DNA from: Diphasiastrum complanatum
Taxonomy: Eukaryota > Streptophyta > Lycopodiopsida > Lycopodiales > Lycopodiaceae
Reading direction: 5' to 3'
Assembly: GCA_029204225.1 (NCBI GenBank)
Contig: CM055097.1
Coordinates: 67,784,801 to 67,848,800, forward strand
DNA: 64,000 bases
In this document: positions 46,900 to 59,290 of the stretch, in pieces
Layout: each line of letters starts with the position of its first letter
Numbering within the stretch: position 1 is the first letter of the stretch
Made by a program: the position numbers and the translations under genes
Notes under the pieces: model-generated
Seen by the model: only the letters and a program-made list of their open reading frames with translations
What the model was told of the DNA's origin: nothing
Database searches by the model: none

Positions 46900-48020
46900 A
46901 TCGCTTGGCAGTTGACCCCTACGACAATGTGGCTTGGAACTTGTTCCTTCTTTTTCCTCGTTGATGTCTGGGCCTTCCTCCAAGGGGTGAGGAGGCTGGT
47001 CATAGAGAAACTCATGCACGTCTTCGTCACTTTCTATCGGGGGACTAGGAAACCCTTCACGATGAACACTTGCTCGTTGACACTTGTTGCTCGCAACTCA
47101 CAAGACCCTCATCCTCAAGGCGCCCCACCTCTCCACAGCCGCCTTCGTCGCACTTTACATCTCAAGCAAGTTGGTGAGTATTATCATGCAACTCGAGCTT
47201 TAGCTCCTCTCATGTCTGCTCTCTCTTCTAGGAATATTGTTGATGCTCTCCAAGCTCTTCATCCTGCTTCTGAAGGTGCTCTTTCCCTGTTTGTGGATGA
47301 CTTCGTACCTGATATTGATTTGTTGTTTGATCGTAATTCTTTCTCTCGAGCTTTCCATCGTAGTCTTTGTCTTACTATTGGTGGTCCCTCAGGTTTGGTC
47401 TATGAACATCTGCGTGATTGCTTTTCGCCTGAGAACTCTGCTAGTGGCTTTGTTCGGCTCCTTCAGGTCTTTCCCGCTTCTATTGCTTGTCTTTTAGCGG
47501 TGTCGCATTTGATTGCTATGACCATAGCTTCTGGTGGCGTCCATCCTATCGTTGTTGGCGAAGTCCTCCTTTGTCTTGTAAGTCGTTCTATTTGTTTTTA
47601 GTATCAGCAAATTTTTGCCTCTTTTCTCTTCCCTCATTAGTTCAGTGTCTCTACTCCTAGAAGCTGTGAAGCTGTGATTCATGGTTTGTGTGCCACGCTT
47701 GACTAGGTTGTTCTCCAAGTGAATGTTTCCAATGCTTTCAATTCTATTTCTAGAGCTACGATCTTTCGAGAGTTGCATGCAGCTGGTGGTGGGTTTGCTC
47801 AACTTATCTCATTTGTGCGGTTGTTCTACGCTTTTGAGACTCCCCTCTTTTACAGTCATCATGTGCGCTCTACAGAATTTTCTATTCTCCAGTCTGTAGC
47901 AGGTACTCGTCAAGGTGATCATTTGGGTGGTCCTCTCTTTGCTCTCGCTCATTTTCCGTGCCCTTCGGGCTTCTATAGAGGCCTTTCCCTCCTTGTTGGA
48001 CCCTTTTTGTGCCTCCCTAA
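46900..48020 (+). pseudogene. Non-LTR reverse transcriptase relic with TAG stops at Gln positions
   Basis: Main frame (46792-48075, one frame): HPASEGALS, then GGPSGLVYEHLRDCF, a GVHPIVVGEVLLCLVSRS block, NVSNAFNSISRATIFREL and AGTRQGDHLGGPLFALAH. It resembles a LINE-like RT widespread in ferns, mosses and some protists. The upstream piece, about 46910-47040, is in another frame. Stops at 47599, 47638 and about 47704 are all TAG and all sit where Gln is expected. It is truncated after the GGPLFALAH motif. Confidence 0.75.
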
Positions 48021-48079
48021 TCGGTCGGATCTAGAGAGCAAAGAAGGGGTTTTGGATTTCCAATCGGGTGAGTAGTCGT

Positions 48080-49919
48080 GTGTAGTAACAAGTTTACGAT
48101 CCAATGGGGAGGGTAAACTATGAAAGGGATCGAAACCTACTAACGGTGCCAAGCTTAGTGTGAGATCTTAAAGTGGAATTGCTTAGATCTTGGGGTGTGA
48201 TTCGTCATTCTATCTTGTTGTCTTGATCCTTCTTCTCTCTTTTTGACTTCTTGGTTGCTTTTGGTTTATCTAGGCATCCTTAGCTCTAGATTTTCTCATG
48301 AAGAGGTTGATCTTCTCAAGGGAGGTGAACAATGAAAGAAAGTCTACCTATGGATCTTAGTGATCACTCCAAAATGAAATTCTAACACCTATTTTGCTTG
48401 TGTGATGATTTCATATATTAGTTTTGAAAACTAGATGGATAAATGTTGTGCTAAGGATAGTTTGTGATTGTGATAATGTGAGAGACACCTCCTCAAGATC
48501 CTGCTTACAAGACAAAGCAATAGAGAACACATTGTTGGAAAAACCACCCAACCAAGTAGAAGCAACCAATCAATCTCTAGAAGCTTCACCCCCAAGCCAA
48601 GGAATAGGAAGCTTGAGAGTAGAGAGAGATCCTGGCAATTAATCAACCAAATGATGGAGTAATAGGGTGAGTTTGGCCTCCTTATATAAGCTCTAGAACC
48701 TCCTGTGCATATAGTAATGCAAGGTTCTAACTCCCCTATACATAGATTCCACTATACATAGAGTCTCTATATGTGGATTTGCTGGAGTTTAATCTTTCTC
48801 CTACTCATCTTGACTGCCCTCCTATTCACTTAAGTAAATCACTCTCTCCAAATAGTCTACAGAAATAAACTGTTTCTTAGACAGTTTGCAGTTTTCCCAA
48901 AGTCTGCAAAAATGTATTATATTTCGCACAGTTCGCATTTTTTGGGAAATCCAAAAAAGGCGAAAAACCTGACAAAGTCATCTACTTAACTTTCGGGCAT
49001 TTTGGGCACAAAATATTTCTGCGAAAAATGCAACACTTGTGTTCACTCGAGATTTTGGGCCATTTAGCACCCCGAAGAAAGTCATATTTTTCCAAAGAAT
49101 GCCACAAACTATAGATTCACACAGGATTTCACATACAGCCTGTCTACATCTTCACGCTCTGTCAATAACTGATCTATTGATCAATTAAACAGCTGTTAAT
49201 GATCTTGTGATTGTATAGTTAGAATAACACAAGATCACCCAACAACTATATAAGGAACTAAGCGATTAGAGACAAGTGATGATGTGGGATACAGATCGAA
49301 TTTAATCATCCATACAAAGACAAAGATCTAATGACCAAAACTAGTCTTCATTGTATCTGACTCCTCAGAGTTAGAGATCATAGAGAGAGAGAGAGAGAGA
49401 GTAAAAGTATTCAGAACTATAGCAATTGATTTGTTTTTGTAAGTAGGATCACTCGCTTATCAGCGCGATTGTCTTGTGATCTAATAGTTGTTATTACAAC
49501 ATTGAATATACGAAATCACTATTGTTCTATCTCATTGCATTTGTGTTGAATGTTTATTAACTTCCACTCTTCTTTCGTTACTATCAAGTACTTCATAAGA
49601 AAAAGAAATTTATGGTTGTCATTGACATCTAATTGTTTCACATTTCTTTATGTTCTATATATAAGTATCAGAGAATTGAATGGCTGTTTCAGACGCCTAA
49701 TCTTTTTAGCAATCTCTCTTTATGGTTGTCTACGACACATTTACTAATGTTCATCACAAATCAGAACTACTCTATTATGTTCTCCAAGTAATCCAAGATC
49801 CTTATATTATTAGTTCTTATTGTCTCACGTTTCATCGTGTTCTTCCTTTGTTGGTGATGGGATGACGACCTTCATTTTCGTTGTGGCCTGGTCGTTCATT
49901 CTAAATCCACACCAACAAA
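48080..49919. other. Probable 5' LTR region of the following copia, boundaries unresolved
   Basis: Contains a TATATAAGG near 49243 and a short (GA)n at 49382-49401. Its right edge abuts a primer-binding site at 49921. The LTR start was not resolved because no 3' LTR was found for comparison. Confidence 0.4.
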
Positions 49920-51726
49920 GTGGTATCAGATCTCATGGTTTTGGATCTACTAGAGTTTTAGGATCGAAGAACCTAATACGTTCATATCTCAAAGCTAGTT
50001 TACATTTGATTTGTGTTCAATCTCTGTTCATCGTTCTTCATGTAAGGTTCAACCTCAAAGATCCGCTTGATCAATAAGTTCAACGGAGATGATTTTCCCA
50101 TGTGGAAATTTAAAATGAGGATGATACTGATCAAACAGGAGCCATGGGAATACGCCAACAGTTTAATAACTAGAACAACAGAACTAGAACTGCTACCAAC
50201 ATGGGAAGCAAAGGATGACAAAGCTCTTGCCATTGAATCCTTAAATCTAAAAGATACTCAAATAGCTCATGTATCTAATAATACCACTTCCAAAGAAGCG
50301 TGAGATATTTTAACAAGTATTTATGAAACTTCAGATGTATCGACTCGTCTCTTTGTGAGAAAGAAGATCCTTACTCTCAAAATGAGTGAAGGCACCTTAG
50401 TTAGTGATCATTCGAATGAATTTAAACAGTTGATGAATCAATTAGTTTTTCCTATTTAAGATGAAGACTCTACTATGTCTCTTCTTGCCAATATTCCACC
50501 CTTCTATGACAACCTAGTGTTGCTTTTGAGCAATACCCCTGCGCTATCACTCCAGAAGCTGACAACAAGTCTATTGCAAGAAGAAGTAAGGAGAAAGAGC
50601 TTAATCTACAATGACTAACAAGACAATGGCCTTGTACTCTAACAAGTAGCATTCCAAGAAAAAGAACCTCAAGGATAAGAAGACAATGGCTGAGCAGACA
50701 TATTCAACGCAACCACAACAACAGCACAACAGACAACAACAACCTGCCAAGACCAAACTCTTTTGCAGATACTGCAAGAGATCCAACCACGACATCAAAG
50801 ACTGTCGGATCCTCAAGCACAACGAAGCGCAGAGAAAGATGCAACAACACCAAGAAGGAGGTTCTGACTCTGTCATAAATTCCCAAGAAGAAGAAAAGAC
50901 GTTGATGGTACAAGTCAGTCAACCATGTAAAAATGCCTATGTCTAGTATCTCGATTCGGGTGTTTCACAACATACGACTCTATGTAAAAACCTATTATCG
51001 AATCTCATAGCAACTGAATCAAAGTACATTTTCTTTGGAGACTCAAGCTCACACAAAGTCAAAGGCCAAGACTCTATTCGACTACAATTCCCAGATGACA
51101 TCACTAGACAATTAGACAGTGTACTCTATGTACCCAAATTAACAAAGAATTGTTGTCTATAAGCAAGATCACTGGCTATAGAGCTTGGTTTACTGCTAGT
51201 CAATGTACCATTCTTGACAATAAAACAAAAGAAATCCTCTCTACACACAAAGAAGAAAATTTATATATCTTGATTCACGATTATGCACTTTTTGTGAGTA
51301 ATTCTGATGCTTATGTTTGGCATCAAAGATTAGGTCACTTAAACTTGAGGTCATCCTTGTACATGCATCATAATAATCTGGTTAAGGATATAAGTATCAA
51401 TATTGTCTCCAGCAGAAATCACATTGTTTGTGAAATGTGCCTACTAGGAAAATAACCTAGAAAAAGATCTCCAAAAGGACAAGCCAAAAGAGCTAAGTCC
51501 ATTTCTGAATTAATCCATAGTGATTTATGTGGTGCTATGAGCATGCCATCTTTGGGTCAGACTTTATATTTCACCACTTTTATTGATGATCTCTCCAGAT
51601 TTACCAGAATAATGTTCATAAAGAACAAGTCAAGGCATTCAACTATTTCAAAGAAATAAACAGTTTGTTGAGACTCAAACTGGTCAGAAGATCAAGACCC
51701 TACGGTTTGATTCAGGGGGAGAGTAC

Positions 51727-52062
51727 ATGTCTGATGAAATGACAGACTACTTATCTTTATGCGGCGTGCACCATCAGTTCAGGGCCAGCTACACACCGCA
51801 ACAGAACGACATAGCTGAAAGAAAGAATCGAACATTGTTGGAAGTTGCACGATCCATGATGTCCAACGTAGAGTTACCCAAGAAATTTTGGGCTAAAGCA
51901 ATTTCTACAGCCTGGTATTTGCAAAATTATTTCAGCACAAAGGCAGTTGACAACAAAACTCCATTTGAAACCTACTACGGCTACAAACCAAGTCTGAAAC
52001 ACCTACGTGTGTTTGGATGTCTCTACTATGCTCAAATACTGTCTGATTTGAGGAAAAACTAG
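51727..52062 (+). pseudogene. Copia integrase core fragment
   Basis: 111-residue frame with HHQFRASYTPQQNDIAERKN (the Glu-bearing motif), LLEVARSMM and FWAKAISTAWYLQNYF, then KPSLKHLRVFGC. The Asp-bearing strand FDSGGEYM lies just upstream in the same frame. Confidence 0.85.
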
Positions 52063-52383
52063 ACCCAGTCAGTTGTAAGTATATTTTTATTGGCTATTCA
52101 ACTTCACATAAAGCATACCACATTTATGATGCTGAAACAGGTCAGATCTCAATTAGTCGTGATGTAGTCTTCCTTGAAGACCAATTTTATGATTTCAAGC
52201 ATAAGCAGCAAATGCAGGAGTTTGTTACACAACTCCATTTACCATCGATAGGCCTGGACCTATGACTATTCAACCACAACTTGAAGACATCTCAGTCATT
52301 CGCCTAGGAGAGACATCTACTCAGGAACCTGCGTTCGAAGATTTGCCCGACAATGACAACAACTTGATCATTTTGTCCCTTAG

Positions 52384-53149
52384 GTGTTCATCGGTCATGA
52401 TGAACTTGCCATTATTGCAAAAGCATTGTCAATGTCAGATGCAAACAAATGGAAAGCTACTATGGACGCGGAGTACCATTCATTAATGAAGAACAAGACC
52501 TGGATTCTTGTTAATCCTCCTACATGTATAAAATTGATTGACACTAAGTGGATCTTCAAACTAAAGCTCAAGCCAAATGGATCAATATCCAAATGGAAAA
52601 CTCATTTGGTGGTTAAAGGATATGAGCAAGTATACGGAATAAAATACACTGACACTTTCAGTCTAGTGGTAAAGCATCAATCTATTCGAACCTTGCTAGA
52701 TGTAGTTGCTATAGAAGATTTGGACATTCATCATGGACGTCCAGACAACATTCCTTCATGGATATATACAAGAAAACATATTCATTTATCAACCAGAAGG
52801 TTACATCTTTCAAGGCCAAGAGCATATGATATGTAAATTGCAGAAGGCACTTTATGGCCTCAAGCAAGCTCCTAGGGCCTGGAATGAACGAATTAATCTC
52901 TTCTTGTTGCAGCACAACTTTACTTCTTGTTCCACAAACTCAAATGTATACTTCAAGTATAAAGGGTCAAGCTATTTTATAATAGCATTATATGTTGATG
53001 ATGCTTTAATTATCCGTAATTCAAATAAGTTACTATTTGAAACAAAATCTTTGTTGTCGCAAAAATCTGAAATGACTGATTTGGCCCAGTTCATTACCTA
53101 CTTAGTATGGAGATCACCAGAGATCGCGCAGGCAGAAGAATCACTATAA
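52384..53149 (+). pseudogene. Copia reverse transcriptase, one frameshift
   Basis: Frame 1 (52384-52836) has WKATMDAEYHSLMKNKTW and KWIFKLKLKPNG; frame 2 (52733-53149) has MDVQTTFLHGYIQENIFI, KALYGLKQAPRAWNERI and the catalytic ALYVDDALII. A single frameshift near 52735 separates them. Confidence 0.88.
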
Positions 53150-53508
53150 GCCAAGAATCATATTTAACCAATGTACTTCGCAATATCATGGAAACCTATA
53201 AGCTGATAAACTCATTGGATCCAAGATCCAAACTATCTAAAGACATGTGCCCCAGAACTCACTGAGCAGAACATCAAGAGATGTGCAGACACCCTTATCA
53301 GTCGATAATCGAGTCTATAATGTATTCTATTATCTACACGCGACCTGATCTAGCATATGTGGTAAGCAAACTGTCTCAATACATGTCCAATCCAAGCTTA
53401 CAACAATGGAAGGCTCTGCAAAGAGTACTGAAGTACATTGGGGCTAGGAAACACTATGCTTTGTACTATAATGGTAATACAAAAGCTACACATAGCAAAA
53501 CTTCAACA

Positions 53509-54794
53509 TGATGGTGTCTAGTGCTCACCCATCCAAATTGGATGCATGATGGATCAAAACAGACGCAATCCATCATATCTCTAAGCTTGTAATGAGGACC
53601 AACAGGTTCATACCCCCATTTGACAGGTATTCATGCCCAAAAAACACCAAAAATACATTATATTTGACTTTTTGAGCCCCCTAATGGTGTCTAATCCTAA
53701 AAAAACTTTATGAAGACCTTAGGAAAGCTTCATTACACGTTTGAAAATGTGCATGCAAAATATTGTCTAAGAATTTTGAGAATTACCACAAAATTAGTCC
53801 AAAAATCATCAAAAAAACCATGTTTTTTGACCAAAATTTGTGGATCAAATCCACAATTACGTGCAATCAGACCCAAATCCTTGTAAATACATTACATTCA
53901 AGCACTAAAAGTTTTGTTTTCAGTCAAATATGGATTCTATAGCCTGTTTCTAGCCCAAAAACCCCAATTTTTAGTTCAAAATGACTATCTAAGCATCCTT
54001 TTGACTATTCAACCTACATGCAATGGCTAGATCCAATCATTAATGACTGTAAAACAGCAAGTACAGTCTGAAAACCATACTAAATTAGTAGCAATGATAA
54101 ATTCCAAGCAAAAAACTTCAATTCTAGGTGAAAAATCACAATAAACCGTAAAAAATCCATTGATTTCCATTGAAATCTATGGAGAAATTCCATAATCATG
54201 ATCAGTAGGCTGAAATCAAACCAAATTCAGAGAAGTCATCTACTTGAAGATTAATTCCACCACTTGGAAGTAACAAGCAAGGAGTAACCACCAAACCAAC
54301 AAGAGGTGGCTAGTCAGAAAAAAAGAATCTGACTACTGACTAGATCCTATTACAAACAACTAAAAGGACACTTGTGGAGCAAAACTACCCAAACAACAGG
54401 AAATGGCTAGTCAATACCCTAACCACTTCACCCCCATGCCATGGTGAATGAATGCAAGAAGGAGAGAAAGTCTGGTTCAAGAATCTGAAATTCCAATAGG
54501 GAGATGGGCGAGTTTCCATGGTATGTATTCTCTCCAAGAGGAGAGAATATTCTTCTTGGGTTCTCCATGCAGCGTATAATAAGCTATTGACCTCCTATCT
54601 TGCATTATAGCAATCGTACACCATGCAAATGCTCCTATGTCCAATTATAGGTTTGGGCCCTCATATGATTATTAATTACTTTACAGGCCAAGCCTGGAAT
54701 GACGAGGCATAACTAATAACCACATACACTGGAGTGACCGGCTATCCACGTCAAGAATTATTCCGATTCCCTTATACAGGACATGGACATAACA
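53509..54794 (-). repeat. LTR of chromovirus family, minus-strand copy (left end uncertain)
   Basis: Reading leftward from 54794: TGTTATGTCCATGTCC and onward match the plus copy at 21793 for about 380 bp. The left end is placed at 53509 because TG there abuts the broken copia RNase H, but this is inference. No polypurine tract precedes it; the sequence upstream in sense is CACTA transposase. It is either a solo LTR or a rearranged end. Confidence 0.6.
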
Positions 54795-57121
54795 CCAACC
54801 TTCTGCAATGCTAAATTCTGGCCTTGGCTTTTGTCTCACAAAGCCCTTCAAAACTTTCATAAAACGCTCAAGGTAGAACAGCCATCTCGTGTGCACAGGT
54901 CCTGCAATTGATACTTCTTCGACCAAATGCACTAGAAGATGAACTTGTATATCCAAAAAGGAAGTTGGAAAATCTCTTTCCAACAAACATACCATTTCGA
55001 TCATTTGGATTTTGATGGAATCCAATCATTATTTTTTATTTCTTTTGAAAAAATCCACCTGCAAGATTGATATAACACTAGGTTGTTTAGCACATAAAAA
55101 TATTGAAATAGCACATATTTTTACAAGTGTTTAGAAGGATATACAAACCTAATCATCGATGATAAATTGTAAAGCGTATTTTGTACGTCATTGTTGAAAC
55201 AACCTCAAATAAAAAATGAAATACGAATTGCAACATCTTACGCCAATCATGCGATTTCAATCCGCTTAATTTACCATCTTTGGTAAATGATTTGCATAAA
55301 GAATGTGCATAGCCTGTTGGAGTTCTCATTTGTTTTATGACATGTTTAACATGCGAGAGTTGCTCTTTTGTAAGAATCCATGGCACGCTAGGTAGGATAT
55401 CATCAATGTATTGAATCCATTAGAGACATCGGCCGCTTGTAGATTTTTACAAACTACTGAGTTGTCTTTTATGCCAATGATGTGGTTTCATAGTGATTCA
55501 CCGATGTTTTGAATATGTGCATATGATCCAATAGATGATTAATCAATAAAGCCCTCCAATAGGGTAATTTATGAAAAATAGACAACCTTTTCGTACCATC
55601 AATTGATTCATTCCATGAAGAATTAACATCATGATGTTTAAGCCATTCATCATGCGATTTTGCTACTCCCATGTGCAAGAGGATGATGGTGTAGTTAAAT
55701 GATTATCTCTTCCCCCCCAAAAAAAAATCGCCTATTTGACCTTCAAAAGGATGATCAAGCGGCAAGTATTTGCGATGATTTTCGTAGACCACTTTCTTCA
55801 ACATATTTGTGCTATGTCGACCCTCCAAAAGTGGTCCACAAATGTAACATGCATTGTAACCCGATGTGGTTAAACTTGCATAGTTCATAAACCAAATGTG
55901 AGATAAGCTTAGTAAAATGTATTCAAATACTAAACCCTAAAACAGATTTGTTAATTATATAGGTACTTGAACATTCACTTAAACTGGAGTAGTCATGCAT
56001 TGTCCACATTAGAATTCCACAAACAATGAAGTTCCTTTGTTGCATAGGTCTGGAGATGTCGTAAAAGCATGAATACCATTCCAAAGAATGCACAATTCAT
56101 CAACCAAAGGTGCAAGATACACATCCATGTTCTTGGCCTTGTACTTTTCTGGAATCAATAATACTAATAACAAGCGTCCCTTTTTATACTCAACTATGGA
56201 GGTATATCATAATTAACGAGCACAACTGGCCATGTGGACCAAGTTGACGCCTGAACGCACGCCATCCATAGCAAGGCCAAATTTTAAATTGTGAGGTTCA
56301 TTTTTGAACTCGGGCCATTGCCAATTGGTATGTTTCCATGCAGGTGAGTCACTTGGTACTTGCATCACATCATCCGTAGATCGATTTTTGACATGCCAAT
56401 CTATTAGGTGAGCCAAATATTTACCGAAATAAACATTGCAATCATGGGATAATTGAAAAATGTTGTAACACTTTTTGTGGCACTTTATCCCCTTGTACGT
56501 CATCTCGATAACGTGAAACGTTACACATTGGATATTGAAGCTTTTCTGAATGCTCACCTCTATACAAAACATGGTCTTCAAGACATGCATGTATTGTGTC
56601 GTAATCCATCCCAAGCATGTTCATAATCTTTCGTGTTTCTTTTCGTGTTTTAGGTATCACGTTTTCTTTCGGAAGTATTCTATGCAACAACCTGAACAAA
56701 AATAGCAATGTGAGTTGTTAGAAAAGAAAAAAAAAAAAATCAACTTGTAAATACGCTATGAGATCAACTTGTAAGTACAAAAGTTGTGTTATGCGTTAAG
56801 TACCCGAATAATGATGTGACACTACGGTCACTCCATTCGTATGTTGCTTGAAAGTTTAGAATATTGTTTGTGATTTTCATTTTCATTGAAAGATGCGTGG
56901 GTAGCATTAGTCACATTTGTTTCAAAGTAAGATTCAAACTTATTGAGCATTGCTTCATCGTGTTTCACCTCATCAACATCATTATTAGAATCAAGTGCAT
57001 TACTCTTTTCTCCAATTGTATTTGCCTCTTGAATTTTTTTCATTCTTTGTTCTCTCATGTTTGTCAAAACTTGACGTTGATTGTAGCTAAACATGGATGG
57101 ATCAACTCCGTGAAATGGCAT
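54795..57121 (-). pseudogene. CACTA (En/Spm) TNP2-type transposase relic
   Basis: Minus-strand frames in order: 57121-56828 (charged N-terminal part), 56708-56442 (LPKENVIPKTRKETRKI, IHACLEDHVLYRG), 56614-56213 (WHVKNRSTDDVMQVPSDS, WKHTNWQWPEF, LKFGLAMDGV), a stretch at 56000-56200 (MWTMHDYSS in part), 55386-55153 (ILTKEQLSHVKHVIKQMRTP, LSGLKSHDWRKMLQF) and 55025-54795 (VHLLVHLVEEVSIAGPVHTR, VLKGFVRQKPRPEFSIAEG). The last two are the domain that follows the transposase core (DUF4218). It is interrupted at SIAEG by the LTR. Many frame breaks; inactive. Confidence 0.85.
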
Positions 57122-57842
57122 TCGATTTATTGGCTACACACATAAACAAATTCACATATATTGACGAACATTATGATAAAAAACAATCATATAAAGTTAA
57201 CAAACCTTCAACGTCTTCCAAATTCGATGGTTGACCCTCATCTTTTCGTTCAAACTTCCACAAATGATTTTCAGCAATGCGTCTTTCATGTATCTTTTGC
57301 CCATCGCACTTGATGTATGTGCACCATATTTTATCTTGAAAACAATTTTTTTACGAGAAACAAAAATCAAATACATGCCAATTTAGCATAATACTCGAAG
57401 TCAAGTTTAATTTATAGTAACAAATTCTTTATGAACAAGGAAACATGCATGTTTATTATTTACTCTATTGACTTGAGTAGTGTTTTCATCGTTAGACTGA
57501 TCTGAATGTAATTCATCTCCTTGTGGTAAACTGCATATATCCAAAACACAAATAACATAAGATTAGTCAATTTGAAAATATGTTGATTCTTATCATTCGA
57601 TATTCAAATAGTATGATTCTTATATACAGATTCTTATATGATTCTCATTTTTAGATAGTACGATTCTTATATGATTCTTTTGCATCTTGTTGTAGGTTAT
57701 CTTGTTGAACGTTTATCTTTTTTTTTTTGTCATCACAAGTATGAAAGTCTAACTCTAATATGCATATAAGTTTTGTAATTAATTTTCTTTTCTATTTCAT
57801 TTTAATATATTAGATTCATTGTAATGTATTGTATGTTTATGA

Positions 57843-58470
57843 ATGTAGTAATCATGTCGAGGTTCGGTAGTGGTGAAAGCTCAGGAACTTATGTTTCAAA
57901 TTTTTATGCAACACTAACTCCCGGGCAAAAGGAAGAATTACAAAATTGGATGCTCAGCCAAGGTGAGGGTGGTCCCTCACAAGCGGCCGTGGCTCCCTCA
58001 CCCGCGCCCCTTCTGAAGAGTCATCTACGAATTCCTACTACGACGTGGATTTGGAAGGGAATATAATCGCCAATCGTAAGGGGAGGGTGGTTATGGACCT
58101 ATTGTATTCTTTATGCCAATGCTATTTTGGCGATAGATTATTTATGAAATGGTCTAATCAATCTTTAGATCCTAAATCGCAGGTTGTTGGCAGCCTTTGT
58201 GACGAATTTTCACAAGATGTGGAATTTGACACGAAAGAAATATATAAACATATGAGCCTGTGGATAAGACATCGTCATGATACAGTGTGACGAGCTTATA
58301 GGGATGGGTTGTCCTAAACCTCACTGGTGTTCAAGGGTAGATTGTAACACAATAAAAGACGACGAAAAAACACCAGATAAGTACAAGGTTCAAAAAGATG
58401 CCGCGACAACTAGGATGCATGGAGTAGACAATCCTAAATTGGGCTCGAGCGGGAAGGCTGGCTTGTAAGC
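57843..58470 (+). pseudogene. Divergent ORF beside the CACTA transposase (possible second CACTA ORF)
   Basis: Plus strand, three frames: MSRFGSGESSGTYVSNFYA with GQKEELQNWML; then DLEGNIIANRKGRVVMDLLY and WSNQSLDPKSQVVGSLCDEF; then KDAATTRMHGVDNPKLGSSG. It resembles the plant transposase family accompanying TNP2 (transposase_24-like), but the C-terminal hallmark is damaged. Two frameshifts. It is head-to-head with the TNP2 relic. 58470-59213 holds nothing recognised. Confidence 0.45.
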
Positions 58471-59213
58471 ATGACAGTGGATGTGTGCTGTCCACAAAGT
58501 ATCTCTTTCCCACCGTATTGAGCTCAAAGAGCTTGACGGAATCTAGGTAGTGAACTAGCAGTATCAAAGTTGTGAGCATGTATACTGCTTGATGAATCCT
58601 TTGATAATACGAAAGAGAATTTTTTGACAAGAATATGTAGGCATCATAGTACTTAAATCAATCTACTGGTTACACAGCCTTCGTAATTCAGGGGTTATCT
58701 TTTGTAGAATGTTATTATTCAAGCTTTTGATGTTTGCACAATTGTTGACTCACGGCATTTTCAAGTGAATCAAATCAGCGCCGTGAAGAGATTTTCAAAA
58801 AATGTTATCTTTATGATGAAATACATGAACATGTTTTCAAATGAAAGTTTATGATAATCAAGTTGCCAGTTAGCAATGAGTACATGATATATAGATTCTA
58901 TAATGTCATTTTGTAATGTTAAGTTTTGAACACATCTGCATGTCGAGTTTACCAGATGTATGTTTTTTGCTTTTATTCAAGTCTGACATGATGTTATGGG
59001 TGTTTGTATCTCATAAACACAATAGAATAGTTGTGGAATATACATGGACATGATTGTCTGCATTCCAGTGCACGTTTAGATGACTTTCTCTCTGGTTTGT
59101 ACAATTGTTGATATAGGGCACCGGTATCTGTCAATCACATGGTTTCAGATCTGATGACCATTGCTCTTGTGAAGGATTCAGTTTTAGGCAGTAGGGGTAG
59201 TGTGTTCGACGGA

Positions 59214-59290
59214 ATGCCCAAGGGGAGACTCGAACCCAAGACCAAAGAAAATTTGGATGTCAAGCCAACGAACTGAGCCAACCCTATTGG
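59214..59290 (-). mobile_element. Single tRNA-derived SINE body
   Basis: Minus strand: GGGTTGGCTCAGTTCGTTGG (A box), GACATCCAAATTTTCTTTGG, then GGGTTCGAGTCTCCCCTTGG (B box). Same family as the array at 3060-3511, but better matched to Pol III box consensuses. Confidence 0.75.

Larger units (their letters stand above)
49921..53508 (+). mobile_element. Decayed Ty1/copia retrotransposon, 3'-truncated
   Basis: TGGTATCAGATC (49921-49932) is a near-match to an initiator-Met primer site. Gag follows from about 50067 (KFNGDDFPMWKFKMRMIL), a CCHC knuckle CRYCKRSNHDIKDC near 50764, protease YLDSGVSQH near 50950, GAG-preintegrase YVWHQRLGHLNL near 51315, integrase, RT and RNase H. Stops: TGA at a Trp position in EA-stop-DILTSIY, TAA at Gln positions in FPI-stop-DED and LLGK-stop-PRK. 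RNase H stops before its last motifs at 53508, where an LTR of another family begins. Confidence 0.88.

Noticed and set aside
47599-47710. TAG recoded as glutamine in the RT
   Set aside because: Host genes here use normal stops, and the RT is frameshifted and truncated, so decay is simpler. Organellar-type U-to-C editing would not apply to nuclear DNA.
54795-58470. CACTA termini (CACTA...TAGTG with 3-bp duplication)
   Set aside because: Scattered CACTA/TAGTG pentamers exist, but none pair as credible inverted ends.
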